Positions 1-8,812 of a DNA stretch of 64,000 nucleotides are shown piece after piece (position 1 is the first letter of the stretch; each line of letters begins with the position of its first letter). The DNA comes from Bacillota bacterium. Its GTDB lineage: Bacteria; Bacillota; Clostridia; Lachnospirales; Lachnospiraceae. The DNA lies in contig JAEYGZ010000028.1 in NCBI GenBank assembly GCA_023409535.1, positions 62,001 through 126,000 on the forward strand. The letters are read 5' to 3'. Position numbers and translations under genes: made by a program. The notes under the pieces are model-generated. The model saw only the letters and a program-made list of their open reading frames with translations, did no database searches and was not told where the DNA came from.

Positions 1-378
1 GGCCAGATCGGCATTGGCATTCTTAATGGTATCTACTCTTGCAAGCATATCCGCACGCTTTTTATTGGAGACGCCCTCCGAATATAATCCCACATCCTCC
101 GACCTGGTCATTACCACCTTAATGTCATTCATCTCAAGAAGATTTTTTAATTTCAGGGAAATGCTCAGATTAATATCCTTCTCCAGGGTATTATTTATGC
201 CAACCTTTCCCGGGTCTCTTCCTCCATGTCCGGGATCAATGACAATAACGATGGAATCCTTCTTTTCCTCCGGATTATTATTAAATATTTGATTCATTAC
301 TTTTACGGAACGGCCCGAGGATAAAATGCTCGCAAATAAAACAAAGAATAAGAACAGGAGATTAAAATATTTCTTCAT
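1..378 (-). CDS. cwlD: N-acetylmuramoyl-L-alanine amidase, CwlD-like (partial, C-terminus outside window)
   Basis: Only the first 126 residues are present; the gene runs off the left edge. It begins with a short hydrophobic signal/anchor (MKKYFNLLFLFFVLFASIL) and then has the Amidase_3 start IVIDPGHGGRDPGK, whose His is a zinc ligand, followed by EKDINLSISLKLKNLLE and VVMTRSED. Amidase_3 enzymes cut the bond between muramic acid and the stem peptide. A single N-terminal anchor followed at once by the catalytic domain fits CwlD, which prepares spore-cortex muramic lactam, better than a multi-domain autolysin, but the missing C-terminus prevents certainty. The next gene upstream on this strand is a GH18 hydrolase, which fits a cell-wall or spore setting. 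Confidence 0.82.
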   Translation of the reverse strand, partial: MKKYFNLLFLFFVLFASILSSGRSVKVMNQIFNNNPEEKKDSIVIVIDPGHGGRDPGKVGINNTLEKDINLSISLKLKNLLEMNDIKVVMTRSEDVGLYSEGVSNKKRADMLARVDTIKNANADLA

Positions 379-442
379 AAAAAGATACTTCCACATTCAA
401 GTTCTTTATATTTTATGAGCAAAATAATCGGATTAGTTCAGT

Positions 443-2140
443 TTATTTCAGATATGAAGTAATTACATTCCATATACTTTCTTTCTCAAGTCCCAGCTTC
501 CAGGCTGCAACACCTGCCACATCGGCATCATGAATTACTTTCATTTTTTCCTCTATGGATTTCTCATCCTCCAGCCACAGCTTATAGGTTGCGTCTTCTT
601 TCTTATATTCGGCATAATAACAGCCATAGGAATCATCCCACTGGGCTTCCGCTCCATTATCGGTGATAACATTGGCCGCCGGAGTCATGGCATAGCTTTC
701 TGAACTCACCTCACCATCGGGAAGTTCCTTCCATAACCGGGTATAAAAAGGAATGGCGATAATTGTCTTTTCCTTAGGAACCATAGTCAGAATATTGGAT
801 ACCGCATCCCTGACAAATCCAATGGAGGATACGGGACCGGCAACCTCGGAGCCTGCATAGAACTCATCATATGCCATTACAATAATATAATCGATAATTT
901 TACCCTGTTCCTCTCTGTCATAGTAAGCAGAATACGCAGTCGGAACATAGCTGTCTACAGAAAGAACAATGCCGTTATTTCTGCATTTTACGGACAGCTC
1001 CCGCAGGAACTCAATATAATCCTCCCCTGCACTGGAAGGGATCTTCTCAAAATCAATGTTAATCCCATTCAGCTTATACTGCAAGGCCGCTTCGATTAAG
1101 GCATTGGATAAGGTCTCCCGCCGGGAGGTATAGGATAAAACCTCCTTCATACTTATCTCCGTATTAAAGTCATCCACCAGAGCCCAAACCTCAAGTCCAA
1201 GCTCCTTTGCTTTTGTCACATACCGCTCTGTTGCCAGAGATGAAATCGCACCCGTGACATCATTCACGCTGAACCAGGTGGGAGACACCACGGTAACCCC
1301 GTTTGTGGCGCCGATTAAGCCCTCCAGGTTATCCGCCGCATCCGTATTAAAGACCTGATGGAATACCAGATTTACCGAGCCGGACCTGGTCTGGGCAGTA
1401 TACACCAGTGCCTGATAACTGCTGCTGATGGTCTGATAAGAGGCCTCCTTCGTATGCTTTGTTTTAACATAACCTTCCAGCCCGTCCGTGGTCATCACCT
1501 TGGAGAAGCCTTTTGAGTTTCCTCCTACAAACATCAGACCGGCTCCCTCGGAAAGCTGCACCAGAATCGGACTCTTAATGCTGGGTTCGGTTCGCAGCTG
1601 CGTCGCTTTTGTCACCTCGGTGAATAAATAATCTCCCCACTGGTACTTAATAACTACCCTGCTGGGATTCTCATAATAATCAAATGTCATATCGGAATAT
1701 TTCTTAACAAAATCCAGGGAAAGATAGATTTGATTCGAAGCCACCTGAACGATGGGTTGCTCGATCTTAACCTCTGTACTGATCGTACTTTTGGTAACGG
1801 AGTATTTCTTGCTGCCCGCAATAGATTGCAGAATTTCATCCGGAGTTGTATAAGTCAGGATTTTTTCATTAGGATCCCAGTAGAATCTATGATTAAACAG
1901 CTGGACAACCGTATCGTAATCGATATATACCGCGCCGTCCATCAATAAACCTTTCTTTTCATATTGCTTATCCTGAAGAATAATCAGAACCTCATTATCA
2001 CCTGTCTGATAGTAGTCCTCTAACTGAACCATCTCATTATTCGGTTTGAACATCTCTAAAATCACAGCAATGACTAAAGCAAGGATTAGGATTACTGCAG
2101 CTCCTGAGCCGATCAATGCTAACTTCATTCGTCTATCCAT
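443..2140 (-). CDS. Membrane-anchored GH18 glycosyl hydrolase with SH3 domain
   Basis: 565 residues. The ATG at 2140 is chosen because GGAGG lies 5 bases upstream; an in-frame ATG four codons earlier contains that same GGAGG and has no site of its own. Order: one N-terminal transmembrane segment (about residues 6-28), a copper-amine-oxidase-N-like 'stalk' region (about 35-165, DGAVYIDYDTVVQLF), a bacterial SH3 domain (about 175-230, TQLRTEPSIKSPILVQL), and a GH18 barrel to the end. The active-site strand reads LNGINIDFEKIP, retaining the D-x-E end of DxxDxDxE, so the catalytic Glu is present while the first Asp is replaced by Asn. Such proteins (YaaH/YdhD relatives) act on peptidoglycan or spore cortex. 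It is likely outside the membrane, near the CwlD-like amidase downstream. Confidence 0.85.
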   Translation of the reverse strand: MDRRMKLALIGSGAAVILILALVIAVILEMFKPNNEMVQLEDYYQTGDNEVLIILQDKQYEKKGLLMDGAVYIDYDTVVQLFNHRFYWDPNEKILTYTTPDEILQSIAGSKKYSVTKSTISTEVKIEQPIVQVASNQIYLSLDFVKKYSDMTFDYYENPSRVVIKYQWGDYLFTEVTKATQLRTEPSIKSPILVQLSEGAGLMFVGGNSKGFSKVMTTDGLEGYVKTKHTKEASYQTISSSYQALVYTAQTRSGSVNLVFHQVFNTDAADNLEGLIGATNGVTVVSPTWFSVNDVTGAISSLATERYVTKAKELGLEVWALVDDFNTEISMKEVLSYTSRRETLSNALIEAALQYKLNGINIDFEKIPSSAGEDYIEFLRELSVKCRNNGIVLSVDSYVPTAYSAYYDREEQGKIIDYIIVMAYDEFYAGSEVAGPVSSIGFVRDAVSNILTMVPKEKTIIAIPFYTRLWKELPDGEVSSESYAMTPAANVITDNGAEAQWDDSYGCYYAEYKKEDATYKLWLEDEKSIEEKMKVIHDADVAGVAAWKLGLEKESIWNVITSYLK

Positions 2141-2160
2141 CTTTACCTCCATACTTTCAA

Positions 2161-2218
2161 CGCCCGCGAATTTGGGCGCAGCACAAATTTATCGTGTGAA
2201 TTATGCAATAATTCACAC
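2161..2218 (-). promoter_or_regulatory. Two inverted repeats in the leader of the GH18 gene
   Basis: A perfect 11-bp inverted repeat (GTGTGAATTAT at 2194-2204, its complement at 2208-2218, 3-base gap) is followed closer to the gene by CGCCC/GGGCG arms (2161-2165 and 2174-2178). Both lie between the predicted promoter (2267-2296) and the start codon, so they would fold in the mRNA leader or serve as an operator. There is no U-tract, so a terminator is unlikely. Confidence 0.5.
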
Positions 2219-2266
2219 TAATACCGTGCCTTTCACCTATTTCTTACTTATTATGCTTTTTATCAT

Positions 2267-2296
2267 ATCATACATTTATTTTTTTAGCAATTTCAA
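2267..2296 (-). promoter_or_regulatory. Predicted promoter of the GH18 gene
   Basis: On the minus strand TTGAAA (2291-2296) is separated by 18 bp from TATGAT (2267-2272), about 127 bases upstream of the GH18 start. The rest of the stretch 2297-2652 has no convincing gene on either strand. Confidence 0.45.
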
Positions 2297-2652
2297 CAAT
2301 AACAGATATTTTATTAATAACAGACAGGCTCTGTCATACCAATTGATATGGCAAAACCTGCCTTGTGAAGTATATTATATGCTATATTCCCGCAGCTTAT
2401 TTCTGCTGCCGGACAAAAGTATAGAGGGCTTTTTAAGTCGGGTTTCCGGGTTCCATAACATTAAAATATACTTAATCACATACTCTCCAGAGCATAAATA
2501 TTCCTTGCTGAAGCTTCCCCGGCATTACAGGTCACAGGACTATGGTACCAAATCATTCATTCAGTTGATTTACCTCGGATAAGAAGGTCATTTGTGATAT
2601 GTTATACTTCCAGCTCCGGTCTCTGTTACTGTTGCTGCCTGCGATATACTTC

Positions 2653-3282
2653 TCAGCTAAGAATTTCCTGAAGAAATACGTTTATGTTTCGATTGGGGCG
2701 TGTAGGCTCCTCAAGCAGAGGAACTGCCAATACTCTGCGTTTTAATTCTGCCTTCAGCCTTGCTGCCTTGGAAGCCTTAGTAAACGGAATGAGATAGCGC
2801 CAGGTTTCATTTCCCCGGTCTGATTCATGTGCTTTCACAAATTGCTGCAGCTTCATAATACTCCACTGCGAGCTTCCGCAAAGGACAAGCTTCTTTGTAC
2901 AACGTAAAAACTCTTCCCGGTTTTCTGCAAATTCCGTACCAAAATCCAACAAAAAGTACTCGTAAGCTTCACCCAGAAGCTCCGGAATCAGGTCCGGCGT
3001 TACATTCTTATAGCAGGTAATCCTCCCATAGGAAAAATGATTGTCTCCCTCATCCTGCCATTCGTATGCGTCCCCAATCAGGCTCATGTCACAGTGTCTG
3101 TTACATTCAAGATATGCCGTCTTTTTATCCAGATATTCTCCCAGATAAAAGGCAAGCATCAATCCTGTGTGCGTTACTCCGGCACCACGGTGTACTCCAA
3201 GTATTCCGATAATCTCTCCGGATCTGTCCGTACCTCCGAGTGCCAGCTTCTTTAATAAGATCGGTTTATGCCGGTCCTTCAT
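2653..3282 (-). CDS. Degenerate ParA/MinD-like P-loop protein paired with the kinase
   Basis: 209 residues. The start at 3282 has GGAGG 5 bases upstream and overlaps the end of the kinase gene by 17 bases, so the two are translationally coupled. The first strand and loop read IIGILGVHRGAGVTHTGL, which has the shape of a ParA/MinD Walker A (GGVGKTT) but with the Lys replaced by Val and the second Thr by His. It continues like a MinD fold (TAYLECNRHCDM, YEYFLLDFGTEF). The C-terminal domain of the neighbouring kinase has the same altered loop (RVGVTH). ATP hydrolysis therefore looks unlikely; a scaffold or kinase partner is an inference. No known gene name is recognised. Confidence 0.7.
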   Translation of the reverse strand: MKDRHKPILLKKLALGGTDRSGEIIGILGVHRGAGVTHTGLMLAFYLGEYLDKKTAYLECNRHCDMSLIGDAYEWQDEGDNHFSYGRITCYKNVTPDLIPELLGEAYEYFLLDFGTEFAENREEFLRCTKKLVLCGSSQWSIMKLQQFVKAHESDRGNETWRYLIPFTKASKAARLKAELKRRVLAVPLLEEPTRPNRNINVFLQEILS

Positions 3283-4621
3283 ATCTGCCTCCGGCCTTCC
3301 TGATAAGTTTTCTGCCTCCCTTCGCTGTATGGCGCCTCCTTCGTATATCCAAAAGCTCCTCAAAAAGCTCCAGGCTGTTTCTATCCGTGATTTTTGCAAA
3401 GGGATCGGGTTCGTAGGGAATACGGTAGCTACTCTTATGCTCCATATTATCCGTTACCTGCCGAAACTGCTTTCCGTTCAAAAAATTAAATAAGTAAGAG
3501 ATTTCTTTATATTCTGTTACCAGGCTTAATATTTGTTCTGTCCGGGGCAGCTCCCATTCCTTTGCTCCCATCACCAGCAGCTTTACCTCAGCCTGTAAAA
3601 AAGCCTCCAGATTATCCGCGGTCAGGCATCCGAAATCTGATACTGTGTAAGCGCACCCTGTGTCATAACCCTCTGAATCCAAATCAAATTCGTACTCCCG
3701 ATTCAAAATGGGAATTACAGGGCTGCGGTTCTTGTCCAGATACAGGCAGCTGATATTATTCTGCTGCAGATAGCTGCGTATACGAAAGGCTAAGTGTGTT
3801 ACACCGACTCTCGGCTGCGCACCTGCTACTGCTATGGTCAGCGGCTGACTTGATTCTTCTTGTTGCTGAGATCTTTCCATCGTTACCGATAATTGTTTTT
3901 TTAGCTGCGCCACTGTAGCATATCTGCCAGCCGGTTGAAATCTGAGGCAGCGGTTAATAATCATTTTTAGCTGCTTTGAGCAATGTCCGGTCCGGTCAAT
4001 ATTATCCTGTGATATCATGCTTCCTGAAGCCATATAATAAATAAGCATACCAATACCATAGACGTCACACCGTTCATCGACTTTTGTTTTTCGATAAAGC
4101 TCAGGTGCCGCAAATCCGCGGGTTCCTGTAAATTTAGCCTCCCGTGACAGCTCATCACGGTAAACGGCACTTCCGAAATCGACCAGCTTCAATGTCCTGC
4201 CGAAGACGATAATGTTCTCCGGCTTCAAATCAGCATAGAGGATCGGCCGGTCACGGTCATGCAGATAGCTGAGTAAATCACAAAGCTGAATTGCAAAATG
4301 AACCAATACATCTTCCCTGACGGGTCCGGTGTTCGAAACATACTCCCTAAGAGTCTCACCTTCCAGATATTGTTCGACAATATAGGAACCTTCTTCATCC
4401 TCCTCAATATCATAAATTATAGGGATACCTGGATGTTTCAAATTCTTCAGTATAAAAGCTTCGTTTCTTTGCAGATCATATAAGGGATTGTTTTTAGAAA
4501 TACATTTGATAGCCCGATAAGAACTTAATTTGATGTGCTGTGCAAGATATACCTTAGCAGTGCCTCCGCTGCCCAGTAAATGTAAGATGCGATACTTTCC
4601 GAACCAGATTTCCTGTTGCAT
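3266..4621 (-). CDS. Ser/Thr protein kinase fused to a ParA-like pseudo-ATPase domain
   Basis: 451 residues. Residues 1-250 form a Hanks-type kinase: glycine loop GSGGTAKVYLAQ, ATP-binding Lys in AIKC, catalytic loop YADLKPENI (HRD is YAD here, catalytic Asp and Asn kept), DFGSA, and activation-segment end GFAAPEL. Residues 265-420 are a second domain starting TIAVAGAQPRVGVTHLAF, a MinD-like strand and loop lacking the P-loop Lys. There are no PASTA repeats and no membrane segment, unlike PrkC, so this is a cytosolic kinase. It is followed at once by a small stand-alone protein with the same GVTH loop, suggesting that the two pseudo-ATPase modules dimerise or that one is a substrate. The ATG at 4621 lies behind AAAGGAGAGA. 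Confidence 0.82.
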   Translation of the reverse strand: MQQEIWFGKYRILHLLGSGGTAKVYLAQHIKLSSYRAIKCISKNNPLYDLQRNEAFILKNLKHPGIPIIYDIEEDEEGSYIVEQYLEGETLREYVSNTGPVREDVLVHFAIQLCDLLSYLHDRDRPILYADLKPENIIVFGRTLKLVDFGSAVYRDELSREAKFTGTRGFAAPELYRKTKVDERCDVYGIGMLIYYMASGSMISQDNIDRTGHCSKQLKMIINRCLRFQPAGRYATVAQLKKQLSVTMERSQQQEESSQPLTIAVAGAQPRVGVTHLAFRIRSYLQQNNISCLYLDKNRSPVIPILNREYEFDLDSEGYDTGCAYTVSDFGCLTADNLEAFLQAEVKLLVMGAKEWELPRTEQILSLVTEYKEISYLFNFLNGKQFRQVTDNMEHKSSYRIPYEPDPFAKITDRNSLELFEELLDIRRRRHTAKGGRKLIRKAGGRYEGPA

Positions 4622-4821
4622 TCTCTCCTTTCCTATCAGTATGAATTTATAGAATCAAGTCATACTAATATTATAGTAAGATAATGGAAGTTTATCAACC
4701 ATTTTCTCCCTGTCGAAATCACGATTTTTAGAGTTAATTTTGTTAGAAATGACAATGTCACATGGTGCTAAAGTATGTATATTACGCAATTTTATTAACA
4801 CAAATTTCATATCTGGGTGTA

Positions 4822-4850
4822 TTGACTTTAATAGTGATTTAAATTATACT
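4822..4850 (+). promoter_or_regulatory. Predicted promoter of mecA
   Basis: TTGACT (4822-4827), 17-bp spacer, TATACT (4845-4850), about 75 bases upstream of the mecA start. The 4622-4925 gap is the divergent control region between the kinase gene and mecA and shows no other feature. Confidence 0.7.
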
Positions 4851-4925
4851 TTTTTTACACCGATGGATGGATTTTCGTACGTTACGTTAATCAGTTCCTG
4901 TTTAGCACAGAAAGGGGTGTACTTT

Positions 4926-5696
4926 ATGAAGATTGAAAAAATTAGCGACAACCAAATCAGATGCACTTTGAATAAAAGTGATCTAATAGACCGGGAGCTG
5001 AAGATAAGCGAACTTGCTTATGGAACCGAGAAGGCAAAAGCTCTGTTTCGCGATATGATACAACAGGCTTTTTATGAGTTCGGATTTGAAGTAGATGACA
5101 TTCCTCTGATGATAGAAGCAATTCCGGTATCGACTGAATGTTTGATACTTGTTATAACCAAGGTGGAAGATCCGGATGAACTGGATACCCGTTTTTCAAA
5201 GTTCTCTTCTTTTAATGTTCATGAGAACACCGGCAAATCAGATGCAGATGAAGATTCCTATGCGGATGAGATTATAAACTGCTTTGACCGGATGGATGAT
5301 GATCTGACCGATGATATAGAGGATAATGCCAAGGAAGACGCAATGGAAACTCCGGAGATCACTCCGACTGAGATTTCAAAGCCCGGCGCCCATATTCCTT
5401 CCAACTTAATTAAGATTTATTCCTTTAAGTCCTTACAGGAGGTTATCCAATTAGCTTATATCATGGCAGGTAATTATAACGGTACCAACTCGGTATATAA
5501 GAATCCGTTGAATTCAACCTATTACCTGGTAATCAGCATTTCCCACCATACTCCTGAAGAGTTTAATAAGGTTTGCAATATAATCTCCGAGTATGGTAAG
5601 GTCGAGCGTTCTACTTATGCCAGTCCTACTTATTACGATGAGCATTACGAGATAATCGTTAAGGACCACGCATTACAAATTCTGTCCGTTATGTAA
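4926..5696 (+). CDS. mecA: Adaptor protein MecA
   Basis: 256 residues. The ATG at 4926 follows AAGGGGTG and starts the typical MecA sequence MKIEKISDNQIRCTL. The N-terminal domain (1-100) recognises substrates; a long acidic linker follows (about 100-155, rich in Asp and Glu), then a C-terminal domain (about 160-256, FKSLQEVIQLAYIMAG, YLVISISHHTPEEFNK) which in the family docks on ClpC. MecA hands proteins such as ComK or SpoIIE to the ClpCP protease. Length and domain order are normal. It stands alone, with its own promoter and a strong terminator. Confidence 0.93.
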   Translation: MKIEKISDNQIRCTLNKSDLIDRELKISELAYGTEKAKALFRDMIQQAFYEFGFEVDDIPLMIEAIPVSTECLILVITKVEDPDELDTRFSKFSSFNVHENTGKSDADEDSYADEIINCFDRMDDDLTDDIEDNAKEDAMETPEITPTEISKPGAHIPSNLIKIYSFKSLQEVIQLAYIMAGNYNGTNSVYKNPLNSTYYLVISISHHTPEEFNKVCNIISEYGKVERSTYASPTYYDEHYEIIVKDHALQILSVM

Positions 5697-5709
5697 TTTA
5701 TTCAAAATC

Positions 5710-5740
5710 AAAGGGATGAGGCCAGCCTCATCCCTTTTTT
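5710..5740 (+). terminator. Rho-independent terminator, bidirectional
   Basis: GGGATGAGGC (5713-5722) pairs with GCCTCATCCC (5725-5734), followed by a T-run on the plus strand and a T-rich tract on the minus strand. It ends mecA and probably the convergent DUF1858 gene. Confidence 0.9.
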
Positions 5741-5764
5741 ATGCTCCGTCCATACGAGGAGCTA

Positions 5765-5965
5765 TTATTCGCCAAGCTCTGCTTCAATTCTCTCCATAAG
5801 CTCTTCCGGATCTAAGCCATGTACCATAGCAGCTTCTTCTAATGTCTCTGCCTGTGCAGACGGACATCCAAGGCAATGCATGCCTATATCTAATAACACA
5901 GGAATAATGCTTTGATCAACTGAAATAGCCTGTGCGATTGTCATATCCTTCGTTATTGTAGCCAT
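5765..5965 (-). CDS. DUF1858 family small redox-type protein
   Basis: 66 residues. Recognised by the DUF1858 pattern: ITKDMTIAQAISVDQSIIPVLLDIGMHCLGCPSAQAET with a CxxC pair (HCLGCPS). The family often occurs beside or fused to hybrid-cluster or redox proteins; its reaction is not known. The start follows AAAGGAGGATTTC. It is convergent with mecA and divergent from a ferredoxin gene, a redox neighbourhood that fits. Confidence 0.85.
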   Translation of the reverse strand: MATITKDMTIAQAISVDQSIIPVLLDIGMHCLGCPSAQAETLEEAAMVHGLDPEELMERIEAELGE

Positions 5966-6160
5966 ATGAAATCCTCCTTTAATAATGCAACTCTGCCGGA
6001 AGGAATGGCCTTCCGCAAAAGTATAATTGAGCTAAAATAGTAGTATCGGAATTATTATATTCCTTCCGATAGATATCGTCAAGACCGAAAATTAACTTGC
6101 ATTCTTAGATATAGTATATTAAAATGTAATCGATTGCTAAGAAAAGGAGGTTATTTGACA

Positions 6161-6328
6161 ATGGCATATACAATTAGCGATGATTGCATCAGCTGTGGCG
6201 CTTGCTCAGATTCATGTCCTACCGGATCTATTTCCGAAGGAGCAAATCATTATGAAATTGATCCTAATACATGCATCGACTGTGGCGCATGTGCAGATAC
6301 ATGCCCTACCGGCGCTATCTCAGCTTAA
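6161..6328 (+). CDS. 2[4Fe-4S] ferredoxin
   Basis: 55 residues. Two clusters of the form CxxCxxCxxxCP are present: CISCGACSDSCP and CIDCGACADTCP, arranged as the pseudo-twofold repeat of clostridial ferredoxins. The ATG at 6161 lies 10 bases after AAAGGAGG. It carries electrons at low potential between pyruvate:ferredoxin oxidoreductase, hydrogenase and similar enzymes. It is monocistronic with a terminator. Confidence 0.95.
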   Translation: MAYTISDDCISCGACSDSCPTGSISEGANHYEIDPNTCIDCGACADTCPTGAISA

Positions 6329-6342
6329 TGATGATGTACATA

Positions 6343-6378
6343 AAAGAGGCTGATGAAGACATCATCAGTCTCTTTTTT
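6343..6378 (+). terminator. Rho-independent terminator, probably bidirectional
   Basis: AAAGAGGCTGATGA pairs with TCATCAGTCTCTTT (one G-T pair) and is followed by T6 on the plus strand; the minus strand also ends in TTTTA. It serves the ferredoxin gene and probably the merR-type gene. Confidence 0.85.
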
Positions 6379-6429
6379 GTTGATAACACCTGGTATTTAT
6401 TGCTTCCAATCTGCTCTGACACTTAATAA

Positions 6430-7098
6430 TTATATGTAAACCTTATTCTTTTTAAAAAATTTAGATTTCTTTTTGTTTCTGTCCAGGGTTGCTGCCATCA
6501 TCGCTCTGCTTTTCTGATAATCCCGAAGTGTTGCATCAAATCTGCGGAAACGTTCCTCTTCCTTTTCCTCCTGAATCCTCATATGATATTTCATCTCACG
6601 GATCACATCACTTGTAACATTATTGCTGATTCCCTGGGAAAGCTCCATATTATTCTCTTTTAACGCATCCAATATAATATGGTGAAGAACCGCCCTGAAC
6701 TGATCCATCTTTGTCTCCCCCTGCGCCGCGGCTTCATGAGATTCATTCTCAGCAATCAGGCTTGTCCCAGCTTCACTCTCCTGTAGCTTTTCCTCTTCCT
6801 CCATTGTTTGCTCCTCCTCATTCTGCTTCACTCTTAATAATTGCTCTATATCTGTATCCAGCAGCTCCGGCTTGTCCAGATTGTTAAGAATCATTTTAAT
6901 GGCTTTCAACTGAAACCCCCGCTCCTTCAGCTGCTTTACCTTAATGAATAATTCGACATCCGCCTCCCTAAAATATCGTTGTTTCATTTCATTACGGGAA
7001 ATCGGTAAACCCAATTGTTTTTCCCAGTAGCGTAGAACATGATCTTCAACCCCGACCTTTTTTGCGGCATCTGCTATCATAATTCTATTTTCCTCCAC
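6430..7098 (-). CDS. MerR-family DNA-binding protein with long coiled-coil tail
   Basis: 222 residues. A GTG start at 7098 follows AGGGAGG by 9 bases; an ATG six codons in is an alternative. Residues 5-75 form a MerR winged helix (IADAAKKVGVEDHVLRYWEKQLGL, QRYFREADVELFIKVKQLKERGFQLKAIKMIL). Instead of a metal or drug-binding domain there is a Gln/Glu-rich segment and a basic, charged helix-rich tail ending KKKSKFFKKNKVYI. This plan resembles RacA-like or DUF3967-type proteins rather than an effector-sensing activator. Target unknown. Confidence 0.75.
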   Translation of the reverse strand: MEENRIMIADAAKKVGVEDHVLRYWEKQLGLPISRNEMKQRYFREADVELFIKVKQLKERGFQLKAIKMILNNLDKPELLDTDIEQLLRVKQNEEEQTMEEEEKLQESEAGTSLIAENESHEAAAQGETKMDQFRAVLHHIILDALKENNMELSQGISNNVTSDVIREMKYHMRIQEEKEEERFRRFDATLRDYQKSRAMMAATLDRNKKKSKFFKKNKVYI

Positions 7099-7207
7099 TC
7101 GTTTTACCCTCCCTTATTATGTATATTTTTTACTTTTTTCATTATATATCAAAGCAAACTTCAATTGCAATAGAATTTCCACATATTTACATATAACTCG
7201 TCGACAT

Positions 7208-7242
7208 AAAAAGAGGAAACCTCAAAGAAGTTTCCCCTTTTC
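7208..7242 (-). terminator. Terminator of the MFS gene
   Basis: GGAAAC/GTTTCC arms extended by AAAAG/CTTTT with one mismatch; on the minus strand the hairpin is followed by TTTTTA. Confidence 0.6.
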
Positions 7243-7342
7243 TACAGTTTCTATGACAATACGTTTTCTGCTTCAACTTTTTTATTTTAAGCTGACATTT
7301 ATTTTCACCAGCGCCAGCTGTATTTATACTACGCCAGCTGTA

Positions 7343-8611
7343 TTATGCTGCGTCAGCTGCATTGTGCTGGGCCTCTCTGCGCTTTTCCTGATTACCCAGC
7401 ATAAACATGGAGCCTGCGGCAACCATCGAACAGACAAATATGATTGGCCATACATTTGTTACATGGTTTCCGGCAATAAAGGAGCCCATAATATATGGGG
7501 AAACTGCACCGCCCGTACCGGTGATAATACCGATAACCGAGTTAAATCTGCCCCTGTGGGTGATCGGCGTATGATTTGCGATATAAACCCCCACATTGGT
7601 AGCGTTAATAATCTCACCGACCGTCCATATAATGGTTGAAAATAAAAACCACCAGAAGTTATGTGCAAAAAAGAGCATCCCCATACCCACTGCATAAAAC
7701 AGGCCGGCAATGGCAACATTATAAACCGCCCTGATCTTCCTGGTAAGAAGGGTGATAATCGTTGTAAGGAGAATGACCTCTATGCAGTTGGCCATATAAA
7801 ATAATCCATAGTATTTGGCACCCAATTCCTCCCCGAAGATAAAATCGGATTGTAAGGGCAGACTGAAATTCGTCTGGGCATAAATAAAGGAATAAATCAT
7901 ATCAAAGATTACGAAGATAAGAAGTGCCGGCCGCTTCAGCAATGCGGTAAACATATTTCCCGATTCCGCCTTCTCGTCGATGCGTTCCTCTTTAATCTGG
8001 TCTAAATCCGAGGTCTCCGGTTTGGTTTCCTTCACCAGGAAGAACAGTAAGGTGACGGACAATAATGTGGTTATCATATCCCCGATGAATAACATCCTCA
8101 TAAAGCTATGGAATAAAATACCTGCAATAAAAGAGCCAATTGCGGAGCCCACATTCATTCCCATATAAAGCAGAGAAAAAGCCGCCTGCCGGTTCTCCGG
8201 AAGGGTCAGATCATTCATCATAGCACCGCTGGCAGGTCCCGCCATACTTCCAAAATAAGAAGACAGTATCAAAAGCCAGGGGATTATATGAAAGCCCTCC
8301 GCGGAATCAATCAGTAAAGCACAGGGAAGCAGGCATAAGGCAGCAAGACTCATAAAGGTTATCATGATCTTTTTTCTTCCGATGCGATCAGCCAGCTTTC
8401 CTCCAAGCAAGGAACCCGGTACCTGTACGACCGAACCTAATAACAAAAACAGCCCGACCGTTTGCTCGTTCATTCCGCCTTTGGAAGTAAGCAGCAGCGT
8501 TAAGAACGGGTGGACGAAATTACCCATGGAGTTTACGACTCTGGCAAAAAATATTACGTAAACACTTCTCGGCAATCCCAGGTAAGTCAATTTTGCATGT
8601 TTTGTTTCCAA
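7343..8611 (-). CDS. MFS transporter (drug-efflux type)
   Basis: 422 residues from a TTG start at 8611, chosen because GGAGGGGG sits 6 bases upstream; an ATG twelve codons earlier (8647) has no binding site. About 12 membrane segments. The loop 2-3 signature GGKLADRIGRKKIM is the MFS motif A. The sequence resembles MdtH/YfkF-type antiporters (SVYVIFFARVVNSMGNFVHPFLTLLL). Substrate is not predictable. It is monocistronic, followed by a hairpin terminator. Confidence 0.8.
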   Translation of the reverse strand: METKHAKLTYLGLPRSVYVIFFARVVNSMGNFVHPFLTLLLTSKGGMNEQTVGLFLLLGSVVQVPGSLLGGKLADRIGRKKIMITFMSLAALCLLPCALLIDSAEGFHIIPWLLILSSYFGSMAGPASGAMMNDLTLPENRQAAFSLLYMGMNVGSAIGSFIAGILFHSFMRMLFIGDMITTLLSVTLLFFLVKETKPETSDLDQIKEERIDEKAESGNMFTALLKRPALLIFVIFDMIYSFIYAQTNFSLPLQSDFIFGEELGAKYYGLFYMANCIEVILLTTIITLLTRKIRAVYNVAIAGLFYAVGMGMLFFAHNFWWFLFSTIIWTVGEIINATNVGVYIANHTPITHRGRFNSVIGIITGTGGAVSPYIMGSFIAGNHVTNVWPIIFVCSMVAAGSMFMLGNQEKRREAQHNAADAA

Positions 8612-8730
8612 TGAAATCCCCCTCCATTCAACATATACACAGCACATATTGTATAAAGAACCAATTATAACCAGTTGTTATATTATTGTCAATCAAATCT
8701 AAGTAAAATCGTTAAAAAGTCAAAATGATA

Positions 8731-8788
8731 GGGAGCAACACACACCTTCAATATAAAACTATCTTAGGCTGTGATAGCTCCCTTTGTA
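8731..8788 (-). terminator. Possible terminator downstream of dnaB
   Basis: AGGGAGC and GCTCCCT arms enclose about 40 bases with weaker internal pairing; the minus strand then reads T-rich. It would end the gdpP-rplI-dnaB operon. Confidence 0.4.
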
Positions 8789-8812
8789 TAAAATATCTCC
8801 TGTTATGTAGGA

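Noticed and set aside
2046..2582. A 178-codon plus-strand ORF over the GH18 start and its upstream region
   Set aside because: It overlaps the GH18 promoter and N-terminus, has no binding site, and reads as low-complexity sequence without any domain.
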